Shown: positions 8,315 through 19,676, numbered from the stretch's first letter. The stretch: DNA of 64,000 bases from Bacteroidota bacterium (GCA_013288015.1 JABDCR010000007.1:1-64000); one strand, 5' to 3'. The notes: generated from the letters alone by a model not told the origin. Translations and numbers: made by a program.

Positions 8315-10843
8315 TTAATTTAATGTGTAAACAGGTAAATTTTCTTGTGAGGTTTCAATTACCTCGGTATCCGTTACCTTATCAATATTTTCTGCTAAAG
8401 GTTGGTACAGAGAAAAAGCACCATCTTTAATTAAATAAAATTCTTTTGTTTCAGGATTCATAGCAACTAAGTGTACCCACTCGTTTACAAACCACTCATA
8501 CATTTCGGGTAATTTCTGAATAGTTTGCAGCACCACTTCCGGAAAATGTTCGACAATAACCAACAAGCGAAGCGGGTCATGTATCTCAATCATCTGGCTT
8601 GGAAGCCCAGGCCTTAAATCTCCATCGGTACCGTTAGCTACACCAAATAAACCCATTACGTTATGTGGCAGTTTTGTACCTGCACCAAGTTTTTGATTAT
8701 CAACGCGCGAGAAAAAATATTCTAAATTAATGCCGCCACAAACAGGCCCGATTGGTTTCATGATACCAAACAGTAATTTCCCATCAAGGTCGGTACTGTA
8801 ATCATACGAATTCATAAAAGCTCGCCTGTCTAAAAACAAACTTTTTGTAAGTGCTCGTCTACCAATAATACAAAGTGTGTTGGTTGCATGATTATATTCA
8901 GGACGAGGTTCGAATAAAGAAACCGAACGGGTTTTTATTTTACTATGAATTTTTTCGGGAGTTTGTTTGGTGCTAATAGATTCAAACCTTCTCGACCTTT
9001 CTTTAGAATTTAAATCTAAGGCCTTTGCAAAAATTGCTTGATTTTTTTTGTGTATTTCTAAGTTTTTTGCTGATAAATTTTTTTCATCATAAAAAGCAAT
9101 TTCGTCGCGTGTGGTATCGTGTAAGCCTCCTAAAAATTGTGTCTCTTCAGGCACAACTAAACCCCTAGCAGCTAAAACCTCTCTTACCTTTGTATGATTT
9201 GCCATAAAACTCATTACGCGCGAGTTAACCGAACCCGGCCGACCAGAACAAGCACCACAGTCGTAACCGGCATAGTATGTGTTATTTACACTGCTGGCTC
9301 CATGACCAATTAAATAAATCAACGGGGTAAAATCTTTTATTAATGCAATGCTCCGTAACTGGCCCTCAACACGATTTGCCATTTCTTCAATGGTAAAACC
9401 TATCTGCAAACTATTTTCAATATCGGTAATGCTTTTATTTTCTATGGTAAGTGTTGAAACAGGGTCCATGTGCTCAAAAGAAGAAACCATAGTAGGGCTT
9501 TCTTTCGGACGGAAAATAGAAATCATTAATTTGAACGCTGACCAAAAACCAATCGTTTGCGAAACAAACCAACCTCTTACTAACGAATGTGTATGTTTAG
9601 TAAAAAGCACATCAGTTTCTTTTTTTGCTTTTGTGCCAAGCTCTTTAATTAAATATTTTGGTGTAACAGGTGCCGGACAAAGTTTGGTATAAAATTTTCC
9701 ATGTTCGGGCTTAAAGTAAAACTCAACACCAAAAAAACCGGGCGTGCCAAAAGTTTCGCAAGCAGTGTCTAGTTTTTCTAAATAACGACGTATAGAACAC
9801 TCTCTGTCATCAATACAAAACGCTGCCTGAAAACTTTTTATTGTATAAGTGTTTTTGTTGGCAGGTGCAATTTTAATTCCGGCAAGTACTTGGTTATAAT
9901 AAGTCCACTCATACGCATTTTGCCAAATAGCCATAACCTCGCTAAGTTCTGTCTCGGCAACTTCAGCAAAAATATCAACGGGCTTGCTTTCTATTCGAGT
10001 AGCCAAAGGCGCCCAAATTTTGCCAAACTTATCATCAAGTAAATCTATTTCAAGTAAAAGCTCAAAAATAATTAAATCCTTAAGCGATATTTTTTTTGTG
10101 TCTAATAGGGTTTGTGGTTGGTCTTCAACAGTAGCAACCATGCCAGCCCAACCTTGGTGTGCAAATTGCTGGTCGAATAAATATTGTTTGTAAAGTGATT
10201 CGTCGCCAACAATAATTTTCAGTAAACTACTAATATCATAATCTCCATGTAGCAATAAATTCTTAACCCTTTCGGTTTTAAAAAAACTGGTAAAGCTGTT
10301 ACGCTCCAATTCTTTTATAGAAGAAAGAAAGCCTTTATCCTGCACAGGAAAGTTCCACATAGAAATTCCTTGGTCTAAATAGCTACAAAGAATTCTGAAA
10401 AGAATGGGCTGTATAGATAAATCTAAATCTACATGATATACTTTTTTCCAGTTCAAACGAAGCAAACCAATTCTTGGATTGCCCATCGTATTGTATGGTT
10501 TGGTAGTTAACCGTTCCAACCACTCGACAACATTTGCTTCACCTTTTCTTTCAGTAATAATTTTTTCCAGAATATCCTTTCGGATCTTCCCGTTATCATA
10601 AAGCGAACGAAATTCGTTTAACGGAAGGGATACTTTATACCCAAAAATTTCGGAAGCATTATGTGTTGCTTTTTCAAATTTCAAATTTTGAAATGCATGC
10701 AGGGTGTTATGATGTATAAAATCTTTAAGGGGGGCTTGAGCAGGTAAAAAATGCTTTAACTCATGCAATACATCATGTTCATTAAAAGAAAAGGATTTCT
10801 GTTCCGTTTCTTGCACTTCGAGTACAGAATCGTGTATTTTCAT
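8315..10843 (-). CDS. dabA: DabA-like (DUF2309) inorganic-carbon transporter subunit
   Basis: 842 aa; FCIDDRE (C-x-D) and IGHGASSVNNTYYAGYDCGACSGRPG (H...C) match the beta-carbonic-anhydrase-like zinc site described for DabA. Confidence 0.9.
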   Translation of the reverse strand: MKIHDSVLEVQETEQKSFSFNEHDVLHELKHFLPAQAPLKDFIHHNTLHAFQNLKFEKATHNASEIFGYKVSLPLNEFRSLYDNGKIRKDILEKIITERKGEANVVEWLERLTTKPYNTMGNPRIGLLRLNWKKVYHVDLDLSIQPILFRILCSYLDQGISMWNFPVQDKGFLSSIKELERNSFTSFFKTERVKNLLLHGDYDISSLLKIIVGDESLYKQYLFDQQFAHQGWAGMVATVEDQPQTLLDTKKISLKDLIIFELLLEIDLLDDKFGKIWAPLATRIESKPVDIFAEVAETELSEVMAIWQNAYEWTYYNQVLAGIKIAPANKNTYTIKSFQAAFCIDDRECSIRRYLEKLDTACETFGTPGFFGVEFYFKPEHGKFYTKLCPAPVTPKYLIKELGTKAKKETDVLFTKHTHSLVRGWFVSQTIGFWSAFKLMISIFRPKESPTMVSSFEHMDPVSTLTIENKSITDIENSLQIGFTIEEMANRVEGQLRSIALIKDFTPLIYLIGHGASSVNNTYYAGYDCGACSGRPGSVNSRVMSFMANHTKVREVLAARGLVVPEETQFLGGLHDTTRDEIAFYDEKNLSAKNLEIHKKNQAIFAKALDLNSKERSRRFESISTKQTPEKIHSKIKTRSVSLFEPRPEYNHATNTLCIIGRRALTKSLFLDRRAFMNSYDYSTDLDGKLLFGIMKPIGPVCGGINLEYFFSRVDNQKLGAGTKLPHNVMGLFGVANGTDGDLRPGLPSQMIEIHDPLRLLVIVEHFPEVVLQTIQKLPEMYEWFVNEWVHLVAMNPETKEFYLIKDGAFSLYQPLAENIDKVTDTEVIETSQENLPVYTLN

Positions 10844-10943
10844 TTAGTAACACAAAAATAGAAATGCTTTTTTCTTAACTGTCATTAAATAGTGCGAATT
10901 AGCAAAGCTTAACAATAATTAAGAAATGAAATAAAATGTTAAG

Positions 10944-11651
10944 TTATTTACTGTAGTGGCTTTTGTACGCTGCTGCTGCATACAAACCCGCAGTTTCAGT
11001 ACGTAAGCGACTGCTTCCTAATGACAGAGGTTGGAACTTATTTTCAATGGCCAGCTTAACTTCTTCTTCGGTAAAATCTCCTTCGGGTCCAATAAAGACA
11101 AGGCTTTTAACATTTTGTACAGAATTTTTCAAATCAGTTTTATCTTCTTCTATACAATGCGCAATATATTTTGACGAAGTATTTTTATGCTTGGCCATAA
11201 AATCTTTAAACGTTTGTACTTCATTAATAATGGGCAACATAGCCTGAATAGATTGTTTAACCGCGCTCTCAGCAATTTTTTTTAGCCGCTCTGTTTTAAC
11301 ACCTGTTTTTTCGGTTCGTTTACAAATAATAAATGAAAACTCATCAACACCAAGTTCGGTACACTTTTCAAGCATCCACTCAATTCTGTCGGCATTTTTT
11401 GTAGGCGAAATAGCAATGTGTAAATAGTAAGGTTTAGGCGCAGCTATTTGTTTTTTATTGATAATTTTTGCGCTGCATTTTTGCGGATTGGCATCGGTAA
11501 TTTCTGCTTCGTAAAAATTTCCTTTGCCATCAATTAAATTTATAGTGTCGCCATTTTTATGACGAAGCACCCTTATACAGTGTTTAGATTCTTCAATCGA
11601 TAAAAGAATATTGTTTGCATCTACAAATATGTTGGCAAAAAAAATCTGCAA
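10944..11651 (-). CDS. rsmE: 16S rRNA (uracil(1498)-N(3))-methyltransferase RsmE
   Basis: SPTKNADRIEWMLEKCTELGVDEF, FIGPEGDFTEEEV, LGSSRLRTETAGLYA. Confidence 0.95.
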   Translation of the reverse strand: MQIFFANIFVDANNILLSIEESKHCIRVLRHKNGDTINLIDGKGNFYEAEITDANPQKCSAKIINKKQIAAPKPYYLHIAISPTKNADRIEWMLEKCTELGVDEFSFIICKRTEKTGVKTERLKKIAESAVKQSIQAMLPIINEVQTFKDFMAKHKNTSSKYIAHCIEEDKTDLKNSVQNVKSLVFIGPEGDFTEEEVKLAIENKFQPLSLGSSRLRTETAGLYAAAAYKSHYSK

Positions 11652-11652
11652 A

Positions 11653-12696
11653 TTACTTAGGCGCCTTTACCAGATTTTTTTTCATGTATTTTGGATTAGC
11701 GCAATTGGCCGCCATTTCTTTAGCCTCTTCAACACCCCGGTTGGCTGCTGCTGTAAACATATCGCAGGCACCTAATAAATCATTCATGGCATTGTGTTTT
11801 ACTAAGGCAACTTTATAATAATTCATCCCAAAATCAGGGCGCATTTTAATTAATTGGTTGTAATCAAAAATGGCGTTGTTCCATTTTTCTTGTTTTTCAG
11901 CTACTTCGGCACGTAACAAATAAGCGTCGTAATAATCTTTTTTAAGATTAAGACAGGTGTTTAAATCTTCAAAAGCCGAATCTAATTTATCAACTTTTAA
12001 ATCGGCCTGCGCGCGTAAATAATATACTTTGTAGTTTCTGGTTTTCTTTGCAATAGCCATATCTATATCTGCCATAGCTTTTTCGGGTTGGTTTGTTTCT
12101 AAATATACTTTGGCGCGCTCAGCATATATAGCACCCGAATCGGGTAGTATGGTCAAAGCCTCGTTTAATTTTACAAGTGCCGCATCGTATCTTTTTAAGT
12201 TAGATTGTGTTAAGCCGTCTTTATAAAGAATCATGCCTTCGGTCCAGCAAAAACAATCTTCAAAAACTTTTTTACCAATCTCACTGCCTTTAATTATTTG
12301 CTTTCTTATTAAGGTGCAGGCTTCTTTTTTACTTCCGGCTTTGTATTTTGTAGAAGCCAAAAGTGCACGTGCATCAGCATTTGCAGTATCAACAGATAAA
12401 ACTTTATCAGCATCTGCTTTCATGGCACTATAATTACCTGTATAGTAGTAGCAGGTTGCACGACGTGTATAAATATCTACCATACATTTTTTTATATCGT
12501 AGTTTAAATCCGGCTTTTTTGCATCGGCCTCTATAACCGCAATGGCTTTATCGTAGGCTTGAATGGCAAGACTATAGCTTTTACCTTTAAATTTGGTGTT
12601 ACCATCTTCAAAATCTTTATTATTGGCGCAAGTGATATTTTGAGCATTAATTTTTACGATTGAAAACAATGCGATAATAAATAGGAGTTTTTTCAT
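11653..12696 (-). CDS. tetratricopeptide repeat protein, secreted/periplasmic
   Basis: Signal peptide MKKLLFIIALFSIVKINAQ and multiple TPR units (YDAALVKLNEALTILPDSGAIYAERAKVYLE). Confidence 0.85.
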   Translation of the reverse strand: MKKLLFIIALFSIVKINAQNITCANNKDFEDGNTKFKGKSYSLAIQAYDKAIAVIEADAKKPDLNYDIKKCMVDIYTRRATCYYYTGNYSAMKADADKVLSVDTANADARALLASTKYKAGSKKEACTLIRKQIIKGSEIGKKVFEDCFCWTEGMILYKDGLTQSNLKRYDAALVKLNEALTILPDSGAIYAERAKVYLETNQPEKAMADIDMAIAKKTRNYKVYYLRAQADLKVDKLDSAFEDLNTCLNLKKDYYDAYLLRAEVAEKQEKWNNAIFDYNQLIKMRPDFGMNYYKVALVKHNAMNDLLGACDMFTAAANRGVEEAKEMAANCANPKYMKKNLVKAPK

Positions 12697-12729
12697 TTGT
12701 GTTTGTTTTTTCTTAACGATGCAAATTTA

Positions 12730-14058
12730 TTATTTATTTGTGATGACTTCAAAATCAATAATGCTATCGCCAAAACTTAAGGGCCAACGCATTAGTGTCA
12801 AAGAATTAGCGTTAACTGTATAAAAAGCAAGGACACCTGAGCTTGAAGTACTGCTGGCCGCTGTAAGTCGGTTTAATTTTGGTTGATAGACCAATTTTTG
12901 TGCGCCGATATTCTGATAGGGTAAATAGTTTGAGTACTGGTAAGAATATATTTTTGAACTGCTTGAAAAAATAATGTAATTGCCATTTATTTTAACAGCT
13001 GATAAAATATTATCAGTAGGCAGACCTCCTAATGGACTCGATAAACTATTACTTGGTGCATAATATATATAAGCCTGAACTTGATTGCTTGCGTCGTTAC
13101 CCAATACATACAAACTATCGTTTCCTTTTTCAAACATAGCAACTACCGTAAAATTTGGTATAGGAGTGCTGTTAGAAAAAGCACCAAAGCCCGTAAACGA
13201 AACTATCTTATCTGGACTATTGGCGGGGAATTTACTTTTAAAAACACCCACGCCATAATTGCTTGTTTTAGTAAATAAATAAGGATAAAAATTTATATCA
13301 TTTAAGCGATACGATGTACCATAAGAGCCTACATTATCAAATGAATATATATCACTATTTAAAAACCCCACATATGGCCTGGTTCCGTCTGTATATAGCG
13401 AGGTATAATCTAACTGATTAACTGTGACACTTTCGCTATAGGATAACTGATTAGCAGCCCCTGGCTGTAAATAAAATGATTGAAAAGGCCTTATGCCTTT
13501 ACCGTTAACATACAATTGCTGATAGTAAGCTCCATATTTCATGCCATTATAAGCCTGAGACAAAACTATGGGTGAAATGGAACCGCCGCCCGCAGTATCT
13601 ATTTGGTTAATAGTTTGAGGATGGTTTCTTAAAACGGTGCAATAACCCCAAAGTAGGGTTGGTGACTCTGTAATATAAATGGGTTGGTACGATGTAATAG
13701 TGTTATAACCATCATCAGCCGTAATTTGCATTAAATAGTTTCCGGTTTGTAAATGATATTGGGTTAAAGGATAACGTATGTTAAACGTAAAACCTGCCGA
13801 TGTAATTGGTATAGAATAACTTGTCTGCAAAGGCGTATGGTTTGCATCGGTAAGTACAACATTTATATATGATAGGTGCTCATTATCAACCACGCTTGCA
13901 TTAACCGTAATAGTATCAAACATGTTAAAATGTTGATTTATGCTAGGCGATATCCAGGTTATGACAGGAGGTATACTATCTTTTTTGTCCTTTTTGCAAC
14001 TCAGTAAAAAAAATATGAACAAAAAAAACAATGCTTTAAAAACAAACTTCATTGGCAA
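12730..14058 (-). CDS. hypothetical lipoprotein with Ig-like N-terminal segment
   Basis: Lipobox FLLSCKKDKKD; PPVITWISPSINQHFNMFDTITVNASVVDNEHLSYINV. Likely start at the internal MKFVFKAL. Confidence 0.7.
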   Translation of the reverse strand: MPMKFVFKALFFLFIFFLLSCKKDKKDSIPPVITWISPSINQHFNMFDTITVNASVVDNEHLSYINVVLTDANHTPLQTSYSIPITSAGFTFNIRYPLTQYHLQTGNYLMQITADDGYNTITSYQPIYITESPTLLWGYCTVLRNHPQTINQIDTAGGGSISPIVLSQAYNGMKYGAYYQQLYVNGKGIRPFQSFYLQPGAANQLSYSESVTVNQLDYTSLYTDGTRPYVGFLNSDIYSFDNVGSYGTSYRLNDINFYPYLFTKTSNYGVGVFKSKFPANSPDKIVSFTGFGAFSNSTPIPNFTVVAMFEKGNDSLYVLGNDASNQVQAYIYYAPSNSLSSPLGGLPTDNILSAVKINGNYIIFSSSSKIYSYQYSNYLPYQNIGAQKLVYQPKLNRLTAASSTSSSGVLAFYTVNANSLTLMRWPLSFGDSIIDFEVITNK

Positions 14059-14170
14059 TGATTGATTTTCACGAAATTAGTAAAAAAAACCGCACCCAAA
14101 AAGGCTAATAACTTGTTTAAAAACGGTTAAATATTTTTTCTACCTTGGGATTGAAAACATTGGTGCTATC

Positions 14171-15769
14171 TTGCACCTCCCTATGAATTCAATAAGTACA
14201 AATAAACCAAAATTAAAACTGCAAAACTACACACCACCTACTTTAGATGGTAAGTTGCAGCCGCAAGCTGTTGACCTTGAAGAAGCCGTATTAGGCGCTA
14301 TGATGCTTGAAAAAGAAGCACTGAGCAACGTTATTGATATTTTAAAACCCGAGGCTTTTTATAAACCGGCCCACCAAAGCATATACCGTGCTGTTTTAGA
14401 TTTATTTAATAACTCCGAGCCGGTTGATTTACTAACAGTAACTGCTCAATTAAAAAAAAACGCCGAGCTTGAAATTGCTGGTGGAGCTTACTATATATCG
14501 CAGCTTACTAACCGTGTAGCCTCATCTGCTAATGCAGAGTATCATGCCCGTATCATTCTGCAAAAATATATTCAGCGCGATTTAATTCGTATCAGCACTG
14601 AGGTTATCAATCATTCGTATGAAGATAGCACCGATGTGTTTGATTTGTTAGATAAAGCCACCGAAAGCATTTTTCAATTAGTTGATACCAACGTACGTAA
14701 GCAACAAGATAGTATTAGTAAATTATTGGCTAAAGCCATTACACAAATTGAAGAAGCTAGTCAGCAAACAAGTGGTGTAACAGGTGTGCCAAGTGGTTTT
14801 ACGGGTTTAGACAGAATTACCGGAGGCTGGCAAAAATCTGATTTAATAGTTTTGGCTGCTCGTCCTGCTATGGGAAAAACCGCATTGGTGTTAACTTTGG
14901 CGCGTAATGCAGCAGTTGAGTTTAACAAACCGGTAGTATTCTTTTCGTTAGAGATGTCTTCGTTGCAATTAGTAAATCGTTTGATATCCGCTGAAGCAGA
15001 ATTAGAACAAGATAAAATTCGTAAGGGACAATTGCGTGATGATGAGTTTGTACAATTAAACGAGCGAATTAAAAAACTAGCCAGTGCGCCTCTATTTATT
15101 GATGATACACCTGCCCTTTCTATTTTTGAATTGCGTGCAAAAGCACGTCGTTTAAAAGAGAACAGCGATATACAAATGATTATAATAGATTATTTACAAC
15201 TTATGACTGCCGGCGGAGAAGGTGGCGGACGTGGGGGTGGTAACCGCGAGCAGGAGATTAGTTATATTTCTCGTTCGTTAAAAGGGTTGGCTAAGGAGTT
15301 AGATGTACCAATTATTGCCTTATCGCAGTTAAGTCGTGATGTAGAGAAACGTGCCACGGGTAGCAAACGTCCACAGTTATCCGATTTACGTGAGTCTGGT
15401 GCCATTGAGCAAGATGCCGATATGGTAATGTTTATTTATCGCCCTGAATATTATGGTTTGGATGTGTTTGAAGATAACGAACCATCACGCGGTATGGCTG
15501 AGATATATATTGCTAAAAACCGTCATGGTGCTATAGCACAACCTCGCGTTAAATTTATTGGGCAGTTTGCCAAATTTGCCGATGTTGATTATGTGGAAGG
15601 CGCAAGAGATATGTATAATAACCAAACGCAGCCTTTAGCTCCTAACAGCGATTTTATAGCGCAACAAAATACAGTTACTGTACAATCTAAAGGATGGGAT
15701 AAAGCGGATGATGATGTTACCGACATCATTAAAGAAAATCCTAACCACGATATAGACGACCCTTTTTAA
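14171..15769 (+). CDS. dnaB: replicative DNA helicase DnaB
   Basis: LEEAVLGAMMLE, DLIVLAARPAMGKTAL (Walker A), FFSLEMSS, IIIDYLQLM, LKELDVPIIALSQLSRDVE. Confidence 0.97.
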   Translation: MHLPMNSISTNKPKLKLQNYTPPTLDGKLQPQAVDLEEAVLGAMMLEKEALSNVIDILKPEAFYKPAHQSIYRAVLDLFNNSEPVDLLTVTAQLKKNAELEIAGGAYYISQLTNRVASSANAEYHARIILQKYIQRDLIRISTEVINHSYEDSTDVFDLLDKATESIFQLVDTNVRKQQDSISKLLAKAITQIEEASQQTSGVTGVPSGFTGLDRITGGWQKSDLIVLAARPAMGKTALVLTLARNAAVEFNKPVVFFSLEMSSLQLVNRLISAEAELEQDKIRKGQLRDDEFVQLNERIKKLASAPLFIDDTPALSIFELRAKARRLKENSDIQMIIIDYLQLMTAGGEGGGRGGGNREQEISYISRSLKGLAKELDVPIIALSQLSRDVEKRATGSKRPQLSDLRESGAIEQDADMVMFIYRPEYYGLDVFEDNEPSRGMAEIYIAKNRHGAIAQPRVKFIGQFAKFADVDYVEGARDMYNNQTQPLAPNSDFIAQQNTVTVQSKGWDKADDDVTDIIKENPNHDIDDPF

Positions 15770-15770
15770 A

Positions 15771-16397
15771 ATGCACCTGAGAATAAATCCCGATAAAATT
15801 TTAATCGAAGATATTTTAAAGGCTGTTGAAATTTTAAAAAACGATGGCGTAATTGTGTATCCAACCGATTCGGTTTATGCTATGGGTTGCAGTTCGCAAA
15901 GCCCAAAGGCCATCGAAAAAATTTGCCGTATAAAAAGAACTACGCCAGAAAAAATTAATTTGTCATTAGTCTGTGCCGATTTAAGCCAGCTTAGTCAGTA
16001 CGCAAAACCCTTGCCTAACAACACCTTTAGGTTAATGAAAAAAGCCTTGCCTGGCCCATACACGTTTATTTTGCAAGCAGCAAACAACATTCCTAAAATG
16101 TTTTTAAGACAAAACAAAAAAACAATTGGTATACGTGTGCCCGATAATAATATTTGCCGAGAAATTATCAATCAGCTTGGTTTTCCTTTAGTGTCAACAT
16201 CCTTGCATAACGAAGATGATGAAATAACCGAATATTTTACCGACCCTGAAATGATTTACGGCCAATATGAAAAAATTGTTGATGCCGTAATTGATGGAGG
16301 TTGCGGAAACTTATATACCACTACTATACTTGATTGCACCGAAGATGAGCCGGTTATAGTACGTGAAGGTTTAGGAAGTTTAGATGTGTTGAGTTAG
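15771..16397 (+). CDS. L-threonylcarbamoyladenylate synthase family (Sua5/YciO/YrdC)
   Basis: DGVIVYPTDSVYAMGC...KICRIKRTTPEKINLSLVC...PGPYTFIL...KKTIGIRVPDN. Confidence 0.92.
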   Translation: MHLRINPDKILIEDILKAVEILKNDGVIVYPTDSVYAMGCSSQSPKAIEKICRIKRTTPEKINLSLVCADLSQLSQYAKPLPNNTFRLMKKALPGPYTFILQAANNIPKMFLRQNKKTIGIRVPDNNICREIINQLGFPLVSTSLHNEDDEITEYFTDPEMIYGQYEKIVDAVIDGGCGNLYTTTILDCTEDEPVIVREGLGSLDVLS

Positions 16398-16400
16398 CAA

Positions 16401-17123
16401 TTATTGCAACTGCCTTCTGTACATCATTATGGTATTTTCTAAACCAAAATACAAAGCATCATAAATAAGTGCGTGTCCAATAGAAACCTCCAATAAATGC
16501 GGTAAGTTTTCTTTAAAAAATTTAAGGTTATCTAAACTTAAATCGTGCCCGGCATTTAAACCCAAATTACATTCGTAAGCTAAGACACCCGCATCGGCAA
16601 ATGCTTGTATGGCTTTATCTTTATTTACATGAAAGTTTTTAGCGTACAATTCTGTATACAATTCAATTCTATCGGTATCAATTCCTGCGGCACCTTCAAT
16701 CATTTTTAAATCGGCATCTACAAAAACAGATGTACGTATGCCATGAGATTTAAACAATGAAATAATTTCTTTGAGATATGTTTTGTGCTTAACTGTGTCC
16801 CATCCGTGGTCGGATGTAAGTTGCCCATCGGTATCAGGCACTAAAGTTACCTGAGTAGGTTTTACCTCTAAAACCAAATCAATAAATTTTTGCTCACGCG
16901 GGTTGCCTTCAATATTAAACTCGGTGGTAACTACTTTTTTTAAGTCGTACACGTCCGCATAACGTATATGTCTTTCATCTGGGCGTGGGTGCACGGTTAT
17001 GCCTTGCGCACCAAAACGCTCACAGTCTTTAGCAACCTGTATTAAATCTGGTACATTGTGACCACGCGAGTTACGCAGGGTAGCAATTTTATTAATGTTT
17101 ACACTTAGTTTGGTCATTAGCAC
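16401..17123 (-). CDS. pdxJ: pyridoxine 5'-phosphate synthase
   Basis: [62 protein letters not shown]. Confidence 0.97.
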   Translation of the reverse strand: MLMTKLSVNINKIATLRNSRGHNVPDLIQVAKDCERFGAQGITVHPRPDERHIRYADVYDLKKVVTTEFNIEGNPREQKFIDLVLEVKPTQVTLVPDTDGQLTSDHGWDTVKHKTYLKEIISLFKSHGIRTSVFVDADLKMIEGAAGIDTDRIELYTELYAKNFHVNKDKAIQAFADAGVLAYECNLGLNAGHDLSLDNLKFFKENLPHLLEVSIGHALIYDALYFGLENTIMMYRRQLQ

Positions 17124-17143
17124 AAAGTTATAATTGTATTTTT

Positions 17144-18418
17144 TTAATAGCCGTATTTATTTTTCCAAAGATTTTTTAAAAAAGCCCTCAGTTCATTTTC
17201 ACGTGGGTTATTACTTGGGTTATAAATTTTTGTGCCACTAATTTCATCGGGTAAAAACTCCTGTTCGGTAAAATTTTGCTCATAAGCATGCGCATATTTG
17301 TAGTCTTTACCGTAATTTAAATCTTTCATCAACTTAGTCGGTGCATTACGTAAATGCAAAGGTACCGGCATGTTTGGTTTTTCTTTAACTAATTGCATGG
17401 CTATATTTATAGCCTCGTAACTGGCATTGCTTTTTGGTGAAGTTGCCAGGTAAGTTGCACATTGCGATAAAATAATTCTTCCCTCTGGATACCCAATTAC
17501 ATTTACTGCCTGAAAACAATTATTAGCAATAACCAAAGCGGTTGGGTTTGCATTGCCAATATCCTCACTGGCTAAAATCAATAAACGACGCGCAATAAAT
17601 TTAATATCCTCGCCGCCATCAATCATGCGAGCTAACCAATATACAGCAGCATTTGGGTCGCTACCGCGAATGGATTTTATAAAAGCTGAAATAATATCAT
17701 AATGTAACTCGCCACCTTTATCATACATGGCAATATTATTGGTTAAGCTTTCTTTCGCCATTTCATCAGTAATCACAATCTCATCCGATTCGGCAGCGTT
17801 TACAACAATTTCTAAGGCATTTAAAAGTTTGCGGGCATCTCCACCCGATACACGCAATAAAAATTCGGTTTCTTTTAATTCAATTTTTTTATGCTTCAAC
17901 AGCTCATCTTTTTTAATGGCATGTGTAAGTAAATTTTCTAATTCGGTTTTGGTAAGATGCTCTAACACAAAAACCTGACAACGAGAAAGCAATGCGGGAA
18001 TGACCTCAAATGATGGGTTTTCGGTTGTAGCACCAATTAAAGTAACTGTGCCTTTTTCTACAGCACCTAATAATGAATCTTGTTGCGATTTACTAAAACG
18101 GTGTATCTCATCAATAAACATAACGGGCTTGTTTTGCCCAAAAAAATGCTGACTTTGGGCTTTTTCAATAACCTCACGCACATCTTTTACACCCGAGTTT
18201 ATAGCACTAAGGATGTAAAACGGACGTTTTAACATATGTGAAATGATGTTGGCAAGGGTAGTTTTGCCCACACCGGGCGGACCCCAAAAAATCATAGATG
18301 GCAGCAAACCTTGTTCTATGGCTCTGCGCAGCGGTTTACCCGGCCCAATTAAATGCGTTTGTCCGGCATAGTCGTCCAAAGTTTGCGGCCGCATGCGTTC
18401 TGCTAAAGGCGTGTTCAT
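17144..18418 (-). CDS. rarA: replication-associated recombination protein A (RarA/MgsA AAA+ ATPase)
   Basis: [73 protein letters not shown]. Confidence 0.95.
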   Translation of the reverse strand: MNTPLAERMRPQTLDDYAGQTHLIGPGKPLRRAIEQGLLPSMIFWGPPGVGKTTLANIISHMLKRPFYILSAINSGVKDVREVIEKAQSQHFFGQNKPVMFIDEIHRFSKSQQDSLLGAVEKGTVTLIGATTENPSFEVIPALLSRCQVFVLEHLTKTELENLLTHAIKKDELLKHKKIELKETEFLLRVSGGDARKLLNALEIVVNAAESDEIVITDEMAKESLTNNIAMYDKGGELHYDIISAFIKSIRGSDPNAAVYWLARMIDGGEDIKFIARRLLILASEDIGNANPTALVIANNCFQAVNVIGYPEGRIILSQCATYLATSPKSNASYEAINIAMQLVKEKPNMPVPLHLRNAPTKLMKDLNYGKDYKYAHAYEQNFTEQEFLPDEISGTKIYNPSNNPRENELRAFLKNLWKNKYGY

Positions 18419-18509
18419 GACGTAAAAATGTTGAAAATAAAATTCTGTTGAAAACTATACAAAAAACCAATTCACTAATAAATTATTTTTAGCCCCAAAC
18501 CAGAAAAAG

Positions 18510-18959
18510 ATGATTCAGACAAAAAAAATAATAACCGTTGCGGCTTGCGTGTTGGCTTTCGGACTTTTTTCATTTAAAGGAGATAAAGATGCGTTAGATA
18601 AAAAAATATATACCCTACAGGTAGATGAAATGAAAGACGGTAAGCCAAAAGGTAAAAAGCCTGCCGAAGATGAACTTGAATTTAAAGATGGGAAAGTGTT
18701 TACCAATATAGCCTTTGAAAAACACGGCTTTAAATGGATGAAATATAAAGTTACTAAAGATAGCACCTATGATGATGAAGGGGAACAAAAAAAGTGGATA
18801 GAGGCCGAATCGATGGCTACTAATGAGATGGACGAAACCTTAGTTATTAATGTTAAAGTTGATGCTTACGATATTTCGGGCACTTATAAACTTACCAAAC
18901 ACGATGTACCTAAAAAATTGTACGAGTTTGTGGGCAAAGAAAAAGTTAAAAAGAAATAA
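18510..18959 (+). CDS. hypothetical secreted protein
   Basis: 149-aa ORF with N-terminal hydrophobic signal; good intergenic fit; no family recognised. Confidence 0.6.
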   Translation: MIQTKKIITVAACVLAFGLFSFKGDKDALDKKIYTLQVDEMKDGKPKGKKPAEDELEFKDGKVFTNIAFEKHGFKWMKYKVTKDSTYDDEGEQKKWIEAESMATNEMDETLVINVKVDAYDISGTYKLTKHDVPKKLYEFVGKEKVKKK

Positions 18960-18971
18960 TTTGTAAGGTTT

Positions 18972-19676
18972 TTGGTTTCTGTTCGTCTACCTTTACATAA
19001 ACCAAACCTTATGCAAACATTAAATATAAAAGCAACCCTGGTTTTAGTGGTTGCTTTTTTTATGGGCGCTTGCGCACAACAACCTAAATCGACTGAATAT
19101 AAATCAACTGAAAAAACTAAAATGACCGAAACAAAAAATAATAGCGTAACTGAAACCGCCACCTTTGGTGCCGGATGTTTTTGGTGTGTAGAAGCCGTTT
19201 TTCAGGAAATGAAAGGTGTTGTAAAAGTAACATCTGGCTATAGTGGCGGCACGGTAAAAAATCCAGGTTATAAAGAAGTTTGTACAGGTTTAACAGGTCA
19301 TGCCGAAGTGTGTCAAATCGAATTTGACCCTAAACAAGTTTCTTTTAAAGAATTATTGGAGGCTTTTTGGCAAACACACGACCCTACGACGCTTAATCGA
19401 CAAGGCAATGATGCGGGTACACAATATCGTTCGGTTATTTTTTATCATAACGAAACACAAAAGCAGTTAGCCGAAAAATATAAAGAGGAGTTAGACAAAT
19501 CGGGTGCTTTTGATAAGCCTATTGTTACTGCCATCGACCCATTTACTGTTTTTTATCCGGCTGAAGATTATCATCAAAATTATTTTAATCAAAATGGCGA
19601 TGCGCCCTATTGCCAGTATGTAATTAAACCTAAGGTTGATAAATTTAGAAAAGTGTTTCACAATAAATTGAAGTAG
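18972..19676 (+). CDS. msrA: peptide-methionine (S)-S-oxide reductase MsrA (lipoprotein/exported form)
   Basis: ATFGAGCFWCVEAVF, SGYSGG, FWQTHDPTTLNRQGNDAGTQYRS. Probable start at 19011 (MQTLNIKATLVLVVAFFMGAC). Confidence 0.95.
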   Translation: MVSVRLPLHKPNLMQTLNIKATLVLVVAFFMGACAQQPKSTEYKSTEKTKMTETKNNSVTETATFGAGCFWCVEAVFQEMKGVVKVTSGYSGGTVKNPGYKEVCTGLTGHAEVCQIEFDPKQVSFKELLEAFWQTHDPTTLNRQGNDAGTQYRSVIFYHNETQKQLAEKYKEELDKSGAFDKPIVTAIDPFTVFYPAEDYHQNYFNQNGDAPYCQYVIKPKVDKFRKVFHNKLK

